From: Synechococcus sp. CS-1332
GTDB taxonomy: Bacteria; Cyanobacteriota; Cyanobacteriia; PCC-6307; Cyanobiaceae
NCBI RefSeq assembly: GCF_025127995.1
Contig: NZ_JAHLYP010000041.1
Span: 37,525-101,524, forward strand
Reading direction: 5' to 3'
Length of the DNA: 64,000 bases
Below are positions 17,165-26,022 of the stretch, one piece after another. Each line of letters opens with the position of its first letter. Positions within the stretch are counted from its first letter, which is position 1. A program made the position numbers and the translations under genes. The notes under the pieces were generated by a model. That model was given only the letters and a program-made list of their open reading frames with translations, did not search any database and was not told the DNA's origin.

Positions 17165-18196
17165 TCAGGGCGTGCGCCGCAGGCCACCCCGTTGCCGCAG
17201 TGAATCGCCTAGGGAGAGCAGCAGCATCCCGATGCCGATCAGGCCCGTGAACCATTCAGGCAGATGGAGATCGTGCTGGGCCAGCACGATGCTGGACAGC
17301 ATCAGAACCCCAAGGGCGCCGATGGCGTAATGGGCGCCATGCTCCAGGAACACCAGCTGATCGAGTGCCTTCTCCCGGCTCAGCATCAGGGTGAGGGAGC
17401 GGATGAAAAGGGCTCCGAGCCCCAGGCCGGTGAGGATCAGGCCCAGGTTCTGGGTGATAGCGAAGGCCCCGATGGTGCCATCGAGGCTGAAGGAGGCATC
17501 GAGAAGCTCCAGATAGAGCAGGCTGGCCAGCCCCCCCCCTGCGGCCAGCCGCAACCCCGCCTGCTCCTCATCACCGAAGGCCTCGGCCAGGGAGGTGCTC
17601 AGCAGCTGCAGCACCAGGCCGATCACGCCGCTGATCATCACCTCGGCCCGCAGGCCCGCAGGCAGAACGGCGACGAGCAGCAGCAGCAGGATGAGGGCGA
17701 GGGCCACTTCCAGTGACTCCACCCGTCCGGCGGCGCTGAGGCGGCGTTCCAGGGGGCGGAACCAATGAAGGGTCTTGGCTTCGTCGAAGAAATAGCGCAG
17801 AAACACCATCAGCAGAAACAGTCCGCCGAAGGCGAGGATTCTGGGTTCCGCCAGCTCCAGCAGCTCCCGGTAGCGCTGCGGGTGGTGCAGGGCCGCATCG
17901 AGGGCGGTGCCCATGCCGACGCCACCGGCCAGGGACACCATCACCAGGGGGCCCGCAAAGCGAACGCCGAAGACGGGAATCACCAAGCCCCAGGTGAGAA
18001 AGAAGCGCTGCTGACCGGGGGTGAGTCGATCGAGCACCCTGGCGTTCACCACCGCATTGTCGAAGGAGAGTGAGATCTCCAGAAGCAGGAGCACCAGGGT
18101 GATCCAGGCCGCCTCCAGGCCATGCAGGCCGAGCACGATCGCGAGCCCCCCGGCGCAGCACGCCAGGGGCACCAGCAGATAGCGCAGATATCGCAT
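17165..18196 (-). CDS. DUF475 (TerC-related) integral membrane protein
   Basis: 343-residue protein with about nine hydrophobic segments. It has the DUF475 hallmark LLEISLSFDNAVVNARVLDR early in the chain and a repeat-like second copy, ELLDASFSLDGTIGAFAITQ, in the second half. These acidic/Asn membrane motifs relate the family to TerC/YjbE metal exporters, so Mn2+ or other divalent metal export is possible but unproven. The ATG at 18196 overlaps the dedA stop by one base (TGATG), so the pair is co-translated. It converges on the SLC13 gene with only 21 bases between stops. Confidence 0.88.
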   Translation of the reverse strand: MRYLRYLLVPLACCAGGLAIVLGLHGLEAAWITLVLLLLEISLSFDNAVVNARVLDRLTPGQQRFFLTWGLVIPVFGVRFAGPLVMVSLAGGVGMGTALDAALHHPQRYRELLELAEPRILAFGGLFLLMVFLRYFFDEAKTLHWFRPLERRLSAAGRVESLEVALALILLLLLVAVLPAGLRAEVMISGVIGLVLQLLSTSLAEAFGDEEQAGLRLAAGGGLASLLYLELLDASFSLDGTIGAFAITQNLGLILTGLGLGALFIRSLTLMLSREKALDQLVFLEHGAHYAIGALGVLMLSSIVLAQHDLHLPEWFTGLIGIGMLLLSLGDSLRQRGGLRRTP

Positions 18197-18861
18197 CAAG
18201 GGGGGCTCTCTTCTGCCTCATCTTCCAGCTGACGCGCCTCGAAGCGGGCCACCAGCTTCGGCACCACCAGCACGATCACCAGCAACACCAGGGCGCCGAG
18301 GCCGAACTCGACGACGCCCTTCACCATCTGATCGAAGGGGATCCAACGTCCGCCGAGCCAGGCCAGGCCCACCATCGTCGAGGCCCAGAGCACGGCCCCG
18401 AGCATGTTGAACAGCAGGAAACGGCGGTAGGGCATGCGCACCGCCCCGGCGATCGGGCCGGCGAGCACCCGCAGCACCGCCACGAACCTCCCCAGCAGCA
18501 CCGACTTGCCGGCGTGGCGCAGGAAGCGTTCTCGCAGGGCCTCCATCTGCTCCGGACTGCGGCCCAGCAGCCGTCCCGCCCGCAGCAGCAGCCCCCAGCC
18601 CGCCCGGCGGCCCACCCAGTAGCCGAGGTTGTCCCCCAGGATCGCCCCGCCGGCCGCCGCCCCCATCACCCCGAGCACCTGCAGCTGGCCGCTGCCGGCC
18701 GCATAGCCCGCCAGCAGGGTGACGGTCTCGCCGGGCAGGGGCACGCCAGCGTTCTCCAGCAGCATGGCGCCGAACACCACCCAGTACCCCCAGTCGTGGA
18801 GGAGGGATTCCAGGGTGGTGAGGCTGATGGTCCCGTCGAACACGGCCAGGGGCCAGGCCAT
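18196..18861 (-). CDS. DedA-family membrane protein
   Basis: 221-residue DedA/SNARE-associated (VTT domain) protein. Visible family motifs are ENAGVPLPGETVTLLAGYAAG, AAAGGAILGDNLGYWVGRRAG, and FLRHAGKSVLLGRFVAVLRVLAGPIAGAVRMPYRRFL. The FxRF.P.vR.....aG block is the best-conserved part of the family. DedA proteins are lipid scramblases or transporters tied to membrane homeostasis and, in bacteria, to undecaprenyl-phosphate recycling. It sits 24 bases downstream of the polysaccharide deacetylase gene and overlaps the DUF475 gene, so all may be transcribed together. Confidence 0.92.
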   Translation of the reverse strand: MAWPLAVFDGTISLTTLESLLHDWGYWVVFGAMLLENAGVPLPGETVTLLAGYAAGSGQLQVLGVMGAAAGGAILGDNLGYWVGRRAGWGLLLRAGRLLGRSPEQMEALRERFLRHAGKSVLLGRFVAVLRVLAGPIAGAVRMPYRRFLLFNMLGAVLWASTMVGLAWLGGRWIPFDQMVKGVVEFGLGALVLLVIVLVVPKLVARFEARQLEDEAEESPP

Positions 18862-18885
18862 CGCAAGGTGGAAGGAAGGCAGACC

Positions 18886-19893
18886 CTATCTCCCTGGCCA
18901 GGCCAGTGTTCCGGTCCAGAGCCAGCGGCGGCGGCGCAGTCGGTTGGGGTGGGGCCCCGGCCAGGTGAAGCGGGGCAGGTCCAGGGCCGGCGTCGAGGCG
19001 GTGAGCAGGGCCCCGTCGACGGTGGCCACCTGGCAGAAATGGCGTCCGCAGATCTGGGCGTCGCCGGGCAGATGGCTGTTGAAGGGATAGGAGAACGCCT
19101 GGGGCGCCTCCCCCAGGACCCGGCTGAGCACGGCGCTGGATTGATCCAGTTCCTGCTCGAACTCCGCCGCGCTGATGGAGCACCGGGGGACGTGGTGGTG
19201 GCCGTGGCTACCCAGCTCGTGGCCGGCGTCCCGGGCCCGGCGCAGGTGGGACTCGTTGGGGTAAAGGCGATCGGCCGCTGAGGCCAGCTCGCCGGCCGTG
19301 CCCCAGCGCTCCGCCATCTGTGCGAGCAGCTCCCGCACCTCGGCCATGGGGGTGGTGTCCCGCAGCCGGGCGATCAGGGCCGCGCCCTCCAGTTCGGCCG
19401 GCAAAGCCAGGCGCTGCTGGGCCAGAGCCGCCAGCTGGGGCGCCAGGACGGGGTGGGCGCCATACCAATAGAGGGCATGCTCCCAGACCAGCCCCCCGCC
19501 GGAGAGCATCCCGGAGGACTGGAAGAACACGGCAGGCAGGCCCAGCCCTTCGAGCACCTCCAGCCCCTCTTCGTAGTTGCTGCGCAGGCCGTCATCGAAG
19601 CTGACGATCACAGCAAACTCCTCGGCGGCGGGAAAGCGGCCCGCCCGCAGATCGGCGTAGGTGAGGAAGCGGGCGCCGCGGCGCTGCAGGAAGGCCAGTT
19701 CCGCGGCCAGCGCGGCAGGGGGGATCGGTGGCACCCCGAAGCGGTCCAGGAAGGGCACCCGGCCCGGCTGGTCCACCCGGTGATACAGCAGACACAGCAC
19801 CTTCCCCCGCAGGCGCCGGCGCCAGAAGCGATCCAGCGGCGGCAGGAACAGCAGGTCCGCTGCCCGGTTGGCGAGGCGCCCCAGGCGACTCAT
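18886..19893 (-). CDS. Polysaccharide deacetylase (NodB homology domain)
   Basis: 335-residue carbohydrate esterase family 4 enzyme. The NodB signatures are present: VIVSFDDGLRSNYEEGLEVL with the catalytic/metal Asp pair, GSHGHHHV with the two metal-binding histidines, and SYPFNSHLPGD. LYHRVDQPGRVPFLDRFGVP near the N-terminus is typical of cyanobacterial members. I start it at the ATG at 19893, which overlaps the formyltransferase stop by four bases (ATGA). No clear signal peptide. The pairing with a sugar formyltransferase-like gene suggests that both modify amino sugars of a surface glycan. The natural substrate is unknown. Confidence 0.88.
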   Translation of the reverse strand: MSRLGRLANRAADLLFLPPLDRFWRRRLRGKVLCLLYHRVDQPGRVPFLDRFGVPPIPPAALAAELAFLQRRGARFLTYADLRAGRFPAAEEFAVIVSFDDGLRSNYEEGLEVLEGLGLPAVFFQSSGMLSGGGLVWEHALYWYGAHPVLAPQLAALAQQRLALPAELEGAALIARLRDTTPMAEVRELLAQMAERWGTAGELASAADRLYPNESHLRRARDAGHELGSHGHHHVPRCSISAAEFEQELDQSSAVLSRVLGEAPQAFSYPFNSHLPGDAQICGRHFCQVATVDGALLTASTPALDLPRFTWPGPHPNRLRRRRWLWTGTLAWPGR

Positions 19894-20756
19894 GGCTGCT
19901 CCCCCCGCACCACCCGCACGGCCCCATCGCGGCGTACCTGGTCGGCCAGGTAGGCCCGCACCAGGCCCCGGGCGATGCGGCGGTTGGCCATCAGCCGCTG
20001 CCAGGGCTCGTACACGTAGCCGGTGCGCCGCAGGAACAGCTTGCCCTGCTCCCACTGGGGCACCCGGGGGGCGGTGCCGGCTTCAAGCCGGCGGGCCGCC
20101 TCGATCAGCAGCTCGATGCCCACCTGGAAGCTGCGCACGTCGATGGTCTCGACGTCGTCGTCAGGCTCCATCGGCACGTGGGCCGACAGGATGATGTCGC
20201 CGCTGTCGATGCCGGGGTCGATGTGGTGCACCGTGACCCCCACCAGCTCCGGGTGACCCTCCATGAGCATGTAGAGGTTGCAGTTGGCCCCCCGGGAATA
20301 GGGCGACAGACCGGTGTGCAGGTTGATGAGGCCGTGGCGGATCGAGGGGATCAGCTCCAGCACCGGCGCCCGCAGCAGCTGGGTGCCGTTGACCAGCACG
20401 ATGTCGGCGGCGACCTGGCGCAGGAAGCTGGCGGTGCGCTCCTCGTTGATGGCGGCGGTGACCAGCAGCGGCACCCCCTCCGGCAGCTCGGGCGGGGCGC
20501 CGTTGTGGTGGAACAGCTGCCGTTGCAGGGCCGCGCCGCGGCGGTCGTGGGGCCGCAGCAGGACCCGGGCGATCAGCTGGCGCAGCAGCCGCAGGGGCCG
20601 GCGGTACTTCGCCAGCCGGGAGAGCGCTCCGCGGCTGGCCGGTGGCGACACCTGCAGGACCACGCCCACCAGGGTGAACTCCTCGGCCGCCCGCCGCACC
20701 AGGTGGCGCTGGTAGAGGCCGTCGCAGCAGAGCACGGCCACCCGCAGGGAGCTCAT
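19890..20756 (-). CDS. Formyltransferase-family protein (Fmt-like fold), probably acting on a sugar
   Basis: 288 residues with a formyl-transferase catalytic domain. Its core reads INLHTGLSPYSRGANCNLYM followed by GVTVHHIDPGIDSGDII, carrying the catalytic Asn-His-Asp set of the N10-formyl-THF transferases. There is no C-terminal tRNA-binding domain and the gene is not in an fmt context. An amino-sugar formyltransferase or related modifying enzyme is therefore more likely than Met-tRNA formyltransferase. An ATG at 20756 or one two codons upstream could start translation. The gene diverges from peptide deformylase with about 90 bases between starts. Confidence 0.82.
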   Translation of the reverse strand: MSSLRVAVLCCDGLYQRHLVRRAAEEFTLVGVVLQVSPPASRGALSRLAKYRRPLRLLRQLIARVLLRPHDRRGAALQRQLFHHNGAPPELPEGVPLLVTAAINEERTASFLRQVAADIVLVNGTQLLRAPVLELIPSIRHGLINLHTGLSPYSRGANCNLYMLMEGHPELVGVTVHHIDPGIDSGDIILSAHVPMEPDDDVETIDVRSFQVGIELLIEAARRLEAGTAPRVPQWEQGKLFLRRTGYVYEPWQRLMANRRIARGLVRAYLADQVRRDGAVRVVRGEQP

Positions 20757-20847
20757 GGCCATGGATTCGCCGCATGCAGAACCATCAGCGGATGGTACGG
20801 ACGTGGCGCTTCGAAGGCGTCACAGTGGGACCGATCCAGAGCCGCCC

Positions 20848-21342
20848 ATGGCTGTCCGCGACGTCCTGACGATCGGAGACCCCCGCCTGCGGCTGGTGAG
20901 CGCGCCGGTGCAGCGGTTTGACGACCCCGCCCTGCCGGCCCTGCTGCAGGATCTGCGCGACACCATGGCCGCCACCAACGGCGCCGGCCTGGCGGCCCCC
21001 CAGATCAGCGTGCCCCTGCGGGTCGTGATCTTCGGCCTCACCCACAACCCCCGCTACCCGGAGGCCGCGCCCATCCCGGAGACGGTGCTGATCAATCCGG
21101 AGCTCACCCCCCTCGGTGAGGAGATCGACGACGGCGCCTGGGAGGGCTGTTTGAGCGTGCCGGGCTGGCGGGCCCTGGTGCCCCGCTGGCGCTGTCTGCA
21201 CTACCGGGCCTTTGACCCCGCCGGGCGTCCCTTTGAGCGGCAGGTGGAGGGCTTCCATGCCCGGGTGGTCCAGCACGAGTGCGACCACCTCGATGGCGTG
21301 CTGTTTCCGGATCGGATGCCGGCGGGGTTACCCCGTGGCTGA
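20848..21342 (+). CDS. def: Peptide deformylase
   Basis: 164-residue type I-like peptide deformylase, which removes the N-formyl group from nascent proteins. All three metal/active-site motifs are intact: GAGLAAPQ (motif I), EGCLSVPG (motif II with the metal Cys) and QHECDHLDG (HExxH-type motif III). I start it at 20848 (MAVRDVLTIGDPRL), where the fold begins; the open frame upstream is non-conserved. It is shorter than the roughly 200-residue primary deformylase of cyanobacteria, so it may be a second copy. Its stop lies inside the start region of the permease gene. Confidence 0.93.
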   Translation: MAVRDVLTIGDPRLRLVSAPVQRFDDPALPALLQDLRDTMAATNGAGLAAPQISVPLRVVIFGLTHNPRYPEAAPIPETVLINPELTPLGEEIDDGAWEGCLSVPGWRALVPRWRCLHYRAFDPAGRPFERQVEGFHARVVQHECDHLDGVLFPDRMPAGLPRG

Positions 21343-22909
21343 ACTCTCCGGAGCCTCCCCCCGCTGGTGGGTGCGCGGAGACCTGGACGGCTTCCTGGGC
21401 CTCGGCCTCGACAACCTCATCCAGATCCTGCTGATTGTGGGTCTCTGCCGCGGCGTTTTGGGCTACCCCGATGAGCTGATCTTCGCCACGATCCTGCCGG
21501 CCACCGGCGTCAGCCTGGTGGTGGGCAACGTGGCCTATGCCGTCCAGGCCCACCGCCTGGGCCGGCGCGAGGGACGCGATGACCGCACCGCCCTGCCCTA
21601 CGGCATCAACACGGTCAGCCTGTTCGCCTATGTGTTTCTGGTGATGCTGCCGGTGAAGCTGGCGGCCACCGGCCAGGGCCTGGATCCCCAGGAGGCCGCC
21701 TTGCTGTCCTGGCGCGCCGGCCTGCTGGCCTGCCTGGGATCGGGGCTGATCGAAGCGGGCGGCGCCTTCCTGGTGGCCCCCCTGCGGCACTGGCTGCCCC
21801 GGGCGGCCCTGCTCTCCACCCTGGCCGGCATTGCCCTCGGTTACATCGGGCTGGGGTTTCTGCTGCGCACCTACGCCGTACCCGTGGTGGGGCTGGCGGT
21901 GCTGGCGGTGATCCTGCTGGCCTACTTCGGCCAGGCCCGGCTGCCCCTGCCGGGCGGCGTGCTGGCGGTGCTGGTGGGCATCGCCCTGGCGGCGGCCACG
22001 GGCCTGCTGCGGCTGGATGGCCCCACCTGGCAGACCAACCTCGCCCAGGTGGGGCTGCACCTGCCCGTGCCCCAGGTCGGCGCCCTCTGGGCCGGCCGCG
22101 ATGCGCTGTTGCCCTGGTTGGGGGTCACCGTGCCCATGGGTCTGTTCAACCTGCTGGGGTCGCTGCAGAACCTGGAGAGCGCCGAGGCGGCGGGCGATGC
22201 CTACCCGGTGAAAAGCTCCCTGCTGATCAACGGCATCGGCACGGTGGCTGCCGCCCTGCTGGGGTCCTGCTTCCCCACCACCATCTACATCGGCCACCCC
22301 GGTTGGAAGGGCATGGGTGCCCGCATCGGCTACTCCTGGCTCAACGGCCTGGTGATGGGCCTGGGTTGCTTGCTGGGGCTGTTCGGCGTGGTGGGCCAGC
22401 TGGTGCCGATCGAGGCCGGCATGGCGATCGTGCTCTACATCGCCCTGGTGATGGCGGCCCAGGCCTTCCAGGCCACCCCCCCGGCCCATGCCCCCGCCGT
22501 CGCCCTGGGGCTGCTGCCCGGCCTGGCCGGCTGGGGCTCCCTGATGCTGAAGGCGGGGCTGCGGGCCGGAGGCAGCGGCACCCCGGCCAACCCCTTCGGT
22601 CCCCAGCTGCTGCTGCCGCTGCAGCAGGCGGACGTGTGGGCTGCGGGCGCCTTTGCCCTCGAACAGGGCCAGATCCTGGCGGCGATGCTGCTGGCCGCGA
22701 TGCTCGTGTACGTGATCGAGCAGCGCTTCCGCGCCGCCGCCGCCTGCGCCCTGGTGGCGGCGGCCGCCTCCTGGCTGGGCCTGATCCACGCCTGGAGCTT
22801 CACCCTGGCCGACACGGTTCTCGACCCCGGCTGGGGCAGCGGCACCCCCTGGGCCCTGGGCTATCTGGCGATGGCGGTGGTCTTCCTGCTGGGGCGACGG
22901 CCCCGCTGA
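21335..22909 (+). CDS. NCS2-like nucleobase/solute permease
   Basis: 524-residue permease with about 12 hydrophobic segments, related to the xanthine/uracil (NCS2) transporters. Landmarks include LDGFLGLGLDNLIQILLIVG, YAVQAHRLGRREGRDDRTAL followed by PYGINTVSLFAYVF, and the conserved membrane-re-entrant region PMGLFNLLGSLQNLESAEAA. I start it at the GTG at 21335, which overlaps the def stop by eight bases; no ATG lies near the first helix. Substrate is uncertain because this subfamily lacks characterised members that I recognise. Confidence 0.78.
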   Translation: MAELSGASPRWWVRGDLDGFLGLGLDNLIQILLIVGLCRGVLGYPDELIFATILPATGVSLVVGNVAYAVQAHRLGRREGRDDRTALPYGINTVSLFAYVFLVMLPVKLAATGQGLDPQEAALLSWRAGLLACLGSGLIEAGGAFLVAPLRHWLPRAALLSTLAGIALGYIGLGFLLRTYAVPVVGLAVLAVILLAYFGQARLPLPGGVLAVLVGIALAAATGLLRLDGPTWQTNLAQVGLHLPVPQVGALWAGRDALLPWLGVTVPMGLFNLLGSLQNLESAEAAGDAYPVKSSLLINGIGTVAAALLGSCFPTTIYIGHPGWKGMGARIGYSWLNGLVMGLGCLLGLFGVVGQLVPIEAGMAIVLYIALVMAAQAFQATPPAHAPAVALGLLPGLAGWGSLMLKAGLRAGGSGTPANPFGPQLLLPLQQADVWAAGAFALEQGQILAAMLLAAMLVYVIEQRFRAAAACALVAAAASWLGLIHAWSFTLADTVLDPGWGSGTPWALGYLAMAVVFLLGRRPR

Positions 22910-22956
22910 AGCCGACGCCAACGGGCGCCATGCTGGCTGAGCCCACGCTTCGGGTC

Positions 22957-23703
22957 ATGGCAATGGAGGACAAGGCCGTTCACGCCAGCGCTCACCAGTC
23001 CCATGGAGGACGTCGCCACCGCGAACAGCACCGGAGTCAGCGGGCCGGCTGGTTGCGGGCCGTGGTGCTGGGAGCCAACGACGGCACCATTTCGGTGGCG
23101 TCCCTGGTGGTCGGCATCGCCGCTTCCGGTGCCACCCGAGACTTCATCCTGCTCTCGGGCCTTGCCGCCACCGTGGCCGGGGCCATGTCGATGGCCGCCG
23201 GGGAATTCGTTTCCGTGCAATCTCAGGTCGACACCGAGCGGGCCGATCTGGCCAAGGAGCAGCGTGAGCTGCTGATGGATCCGGCCGGCGAGCTGGCCGA
23301 GCTCACCGAGATCTACCGGCAACGGGGGCTTGATTCGGCCCTGGCCCGGCAGGTGGCCGAACAGCTCACCCTGCACGACGCCCTCGGTGCCCATGCTCGG
23401 GAGGAGCTGGGCCTCAGCGAGACCCTGCGGGCGCGGCCGATTCAGGCGGCCCTCTCCTCGGCCGCCAGTTTCGCGGTGGGCTCGGTCGTCCCGATCACCG
23501 CGATCCTGCTCAGCCCCCAGCGGCAGATCACCCCGGTCACCACCACCAGCGCCCTGGTGGCCCTGGCGGCCCTCGGCGCCCTGGCGGCTCGTGCGGGAGG
23601 GGCCTCGCTCCGGAAGGGAGCTCTGCGGATGCTGTTCTGGGGGGGCCTGGCCATGGCGCTCACGGCGGGGGTCGGCCGTCTGTTCGGCGTGGCCCATCCA
23701 TGA
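22957..23703 (+). CDS. VIT1/CCC1-family transporter
   Basis: 248-residue membrane protein of the vacuolar iron transporter/CCC1 family. The first helix carries the family signature AVVLGANDGTISVASLVVGI with its conserved Asp. AAGEFVSVQSQVDTERADLA follows, then a cytoplasmic Glu-rich metal-binding segment (about residues 90-150). Three further helices sit at the C-terminus. Members transport Fe2+ or Mn2+ out of the cytoplasm. Three in-frame ATGs (22930, 22957, 22963) are possible; I favour 22957. It lies in the same direction as the permease, about 47 bases downstream. Confidence 0.88.
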   Translation: MAMEDKAVHASAHQSHGGRRHREQHRSQRAGWLRAVVLGANDGTISVASLVVGIAASGATRDFILLSGLAATVAGAMSMAAGEFVSVQSQVDTERADLAKEQRELLMDPAGELAELTEIYRQRGLDSALARQVAEQLTLHDALGAHAREELGLSETLRARPIQAALSSAASFAVGSVVPITAILLSPQRQITPVTTTSALVALAALGALAARAGGASLRKGALRMLFWGGLAMALTAGVGRLFGVAHP

Positions 23704-23792
23704 GCGTTTCGCCATCGCCGGGTGCATCGGATCCGGACACCTGACCGAAACCACAACGCTCCCTAAGGTTGGCCGAACGCATCTCCGGCTCC

Positions 23793-24338
23793 ATGGCCTC
23801 GAGTATGAAGGGCCGATTCAAGCGGTTTGAGCATCGCTTCGAGCGGGTTCTGTGGCGCCTGCGGCTGATCGCCATCCTGCCGGTGATCATGAGCCTGGTC
23901 AGCACGGTGGTCGCCTTCGTGCTCGGCACGCTCGAGATCTGCAAGGCCCTGGTCAGCCTGGGGGATGTGGCCTCCAGCAAGAAGACCTTCGTGGCCGAAC
24001 TGCTGGGGGCGATCGTTACCGGGATCGATCTCTATCTGATCGGCATCGCCCTGCTGATCTTCGGCTATGGGGTGTATGAGCTGCTGATCTCGCCGATCGA
24101 GGCGGCCCGCGAACACGACCAGGGGGGCGGCGGCCTGCTCGACATCCGCGACCTTGACCAGCTGAAGGAGAAGCTGGTCAAGGTGCTGGTGGTGGCCCTG
24201 ATCGTGTCGGCCTTCAAGGCGATGCTGACCCTGCCGATCAATGACGGGCCTTCGCTGGCCTTCTTCTGCCTGAGCGTGCTGCTGCTGTCCCTGAGCGGCT
24301 ACCTGGTCACGGGCAGCGGCGGCAAGCGGCTGTTCTAG
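23793..24338 (+). CDS. YqhA-family (UPF0114) membrane protein
   Basis: About 181 residues with four hydrophobic segments. The family pattern is clear: RFEHRFERVLWRLRLIAILP, then VTGIDLYLIGIALLIFGYGVYELLISPIE and LKEKLVKVLVVALIVSAFK. Function of the family is not known; it is widespread in cyanobacteria and Proteobacteria. The ATG at 23793 is chosen over a TTG eight codons upstream. It precedes pyrC by 38 bases and may share its transcript. Confidence 0.85.
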   Translation: MASSMKGRFKRFEHRFERVLWRLRLIAILPVIMSLVSTVVAFVLGTLEICKALVSLGDVASSKKTFVAELLGAIVTGIDLYLIGIALLIFGYGVYELLISPIEAAREHDQGGGGLLDIRDLDQLKEKLVKVLVVALIVSAFKAMLTLPINDGPSLAFFCLSVLLLSLSGYLVTGSGGKRLF

Positions 24339-24376
24339 AGACTGGGTGACATGAACCGGTTCCTCAAGGCCTCGCG

Positions 24377-25438
24377 ATGGTGACCTCCCGGCTGAGCCTG
24401 CGGTGTCCCGACGACTGGCATGTGCATCTCCGGGACGGTGCGCTGCTGCAGACGGTGGCCCCGGCCACGGCCCGGACCTTCGCCCGGGCGATCGTGATGC
24501 CGAACCTCAGCCCACCGATCACCACGGTGGCGGCCGCGGTGGCCTACGGCGCCAGGATCCGGGCGGCCTTGCCTGAGGGCAGCCGTTTCACCCCCCTGCT
24601 CACCGCCTACCTCACCGACACCATGGAGCCGGCGGAGATCGAACGCGGCCATGGCGAGGGGGTGTTCACCGCCTGCAAGCTTTACCCGGCCCATGCCACC
24701 ACCAACGCCGCCGCCGGCGTCAGCGACCTGGCCCGGATCGGGGCGGTGCTGGCCACGATGGAGCGCATCGGCATGCCCCTGCTCATCCACGGCGAGGTGA
24801 CCGACGCGGAGATCGACATCTTCGATCGCGAGGCGGTGTTCATCGAGCGCCACCTGGCCCCGCTCCTCCAGCGGCATCCGGGCTTGAAGGTGGTGCTGGA
24901 GCACATCACCACCGCCGAGGCCGTGGCGTTCGTGCGCCAGGCGGGGCCCAACCTGGCCGCCACCATCACCCCCCACCACCTGCACATCAACCGCAACGCC
25001 ATGTTCCAGGGCGGGCTGCGGCCCGACTTCTACTGCCTGCCGGTGGCCAAGCGCGAACGGCATCGGCTGGCCCTGCGCCAGGCGGCCACCTCGGGGGAAC
25101 CCTGCTTCTTCCTGGGCACCGATTCGGCCCCCCACCCCCGCACGGCCAAGGAAAGCGCCTGTGGCTGCGCGGGCATCTACAACGCTCCTTACGCCCTGGA
25201 GAGCTACGCGGCGGTGTTCGAGCAGGAGGGGGCCCTGGATCGCCTCGAGGCCTTCGCCAGCCTGCATGGGCCCGCTTTCTACGGATTGCCCATGAATGAG
25301 GGGACGATCACCCTGGTGCGGGAGGCCCACACGGTGCCGCCCCGGTTGCACGGCAACACGGCGGGAGGCGCCACCACCGAACTGGTGCCCTTTCACGCGG
25401 GCCAGGTTCTGCAGTGGCGGCTGGCGGAGGAGGGCTGA
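24377..25438 (+). CDS. pyrC: Dihydroorotase (class II)
   Basis: 353 residues, the usual length of a stand-alone class II dihydroorotase. It cyclises carbamoyl-aspartate to dihydroorotate in pyrimidine synthesis. The binuclear zinc ligands are visible: DDWHVHLRDG (HxH), TACKLYPAHATTN with the lysine that is carboxylated, LIHGEV, LEHITT and LGTDSAPHPR with the catalytic Asp. TITPHHLHINRN matches the substrate loop. The start at ATG 24377 places the HxH at residues 14-16, as in the family. Confidence 0.96.
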   Translation: MVTSRLSLRCPDDWHVHLRDGALLQTVAPATARTFARAIVMPNLSPPITTVAAAVAYGARIRAALPEGSRFTPLLTAYLTDTMEPAEIERGHGEGVFTACKLYPAHATTNAAAGVSDLARIGAVLATMERIGMPLLIHGEVTDAEIDIFDREAVFIERHLAPLLQRHPGLKVVLEHITTAEAVAFVRQAGPNLAATITPHHLHINRNAMFQGGLRPDFYCLPVAKRERHRLALRQAATSGEPCFFLGTDSAPHPRTAKESACGCAGIYNAPYALESYAAVFEQEGALDRLEAFASLHGPAFYGLPMNEGTITLVREAHTVPPRLHGNTAGGATTELVPFHAGQVLQWRLAEEG

Positions 25439-25448
25439 GGTCGGTGGA

Positions 25449-25812
25449 TCAGTGTCGCCACTCAGCACGGGATTCCCAGAGGAGAGTCCCCCCATCCGCC
25501 AGCGAACTGAGGTGGAGGCGGCCGTCCCGCAGCATGTAGCCCCTCACGTAGGGAAGCTGGCGGGCCAGCGGCTCCCCGAGGCTGGGCGACGGGCAGAGGG
25601 CCCTGATCGAGGCCAGGTGTCCGGCGCGGAAGCCGCCGTTGCTGGCCTCGGCACTCGGCTCTACCCGCCATTTGCCAGGTGGTGCCTTGCGGCGGCAGCG
25701 TCTGGGGGGCTCCATGAAGCGGTAACCACGCAGCGGGAAGGAGGGAGGCCAGTCCCACCCCGCAGAGACGCCAGCTGAACCGGAGGCGCACGGTGCTGGA
25801 TGTGGAGGTCAT
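25449..25812 (-). pseudogene. META-domain-like secreted protein, split by a frameshift
   Basis: Two overlapping minus-strand frames look like halves of one gene. The frame from ATG 25812 encodes a signal peptide (RLCGVGLASLLPAAWLPLHG) and the start of a mature protein (PPQGTTWQMAGRAECRG). The frame ending at 25449 carries the C-terminal half, with a META (HslJ)-like pattern: HLASIRALCPSPSLGEPLAR, then GYMLRDGRLHLSSLADGGTL and LWES. The switch must lie roughly between 25640 and 25700. It may be a real lesion or a sequencing slip. The cysteine-containing ALCPSPSL segment is the part of the assignment I trust most. Confidence 0.5.
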
Positions 25813-26022
25813 CGGGCTGCGTCGGCTCGCCCCGCTGCAGGGATGAACAACATGGTGAGAAAGCCCACCGAAGCAGACCTCCCGAGATTGAGTTGCTGCC
25901 GGCCTCAGCGACTTGCCATTACATCACCATTGCAGCAACCTGGTGTCACCAGGAGGGAAGCCACCTGCTGAGCCCCGATAACTGAATTTAACGAGGAAAG
26001 CAACACCCCCGATCCACCTCCC

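Noticed and set aside
21104..22921. 605-codon minus-strand frame
   Set aside because: Antisense to the NCS2-like permease and the end of def.
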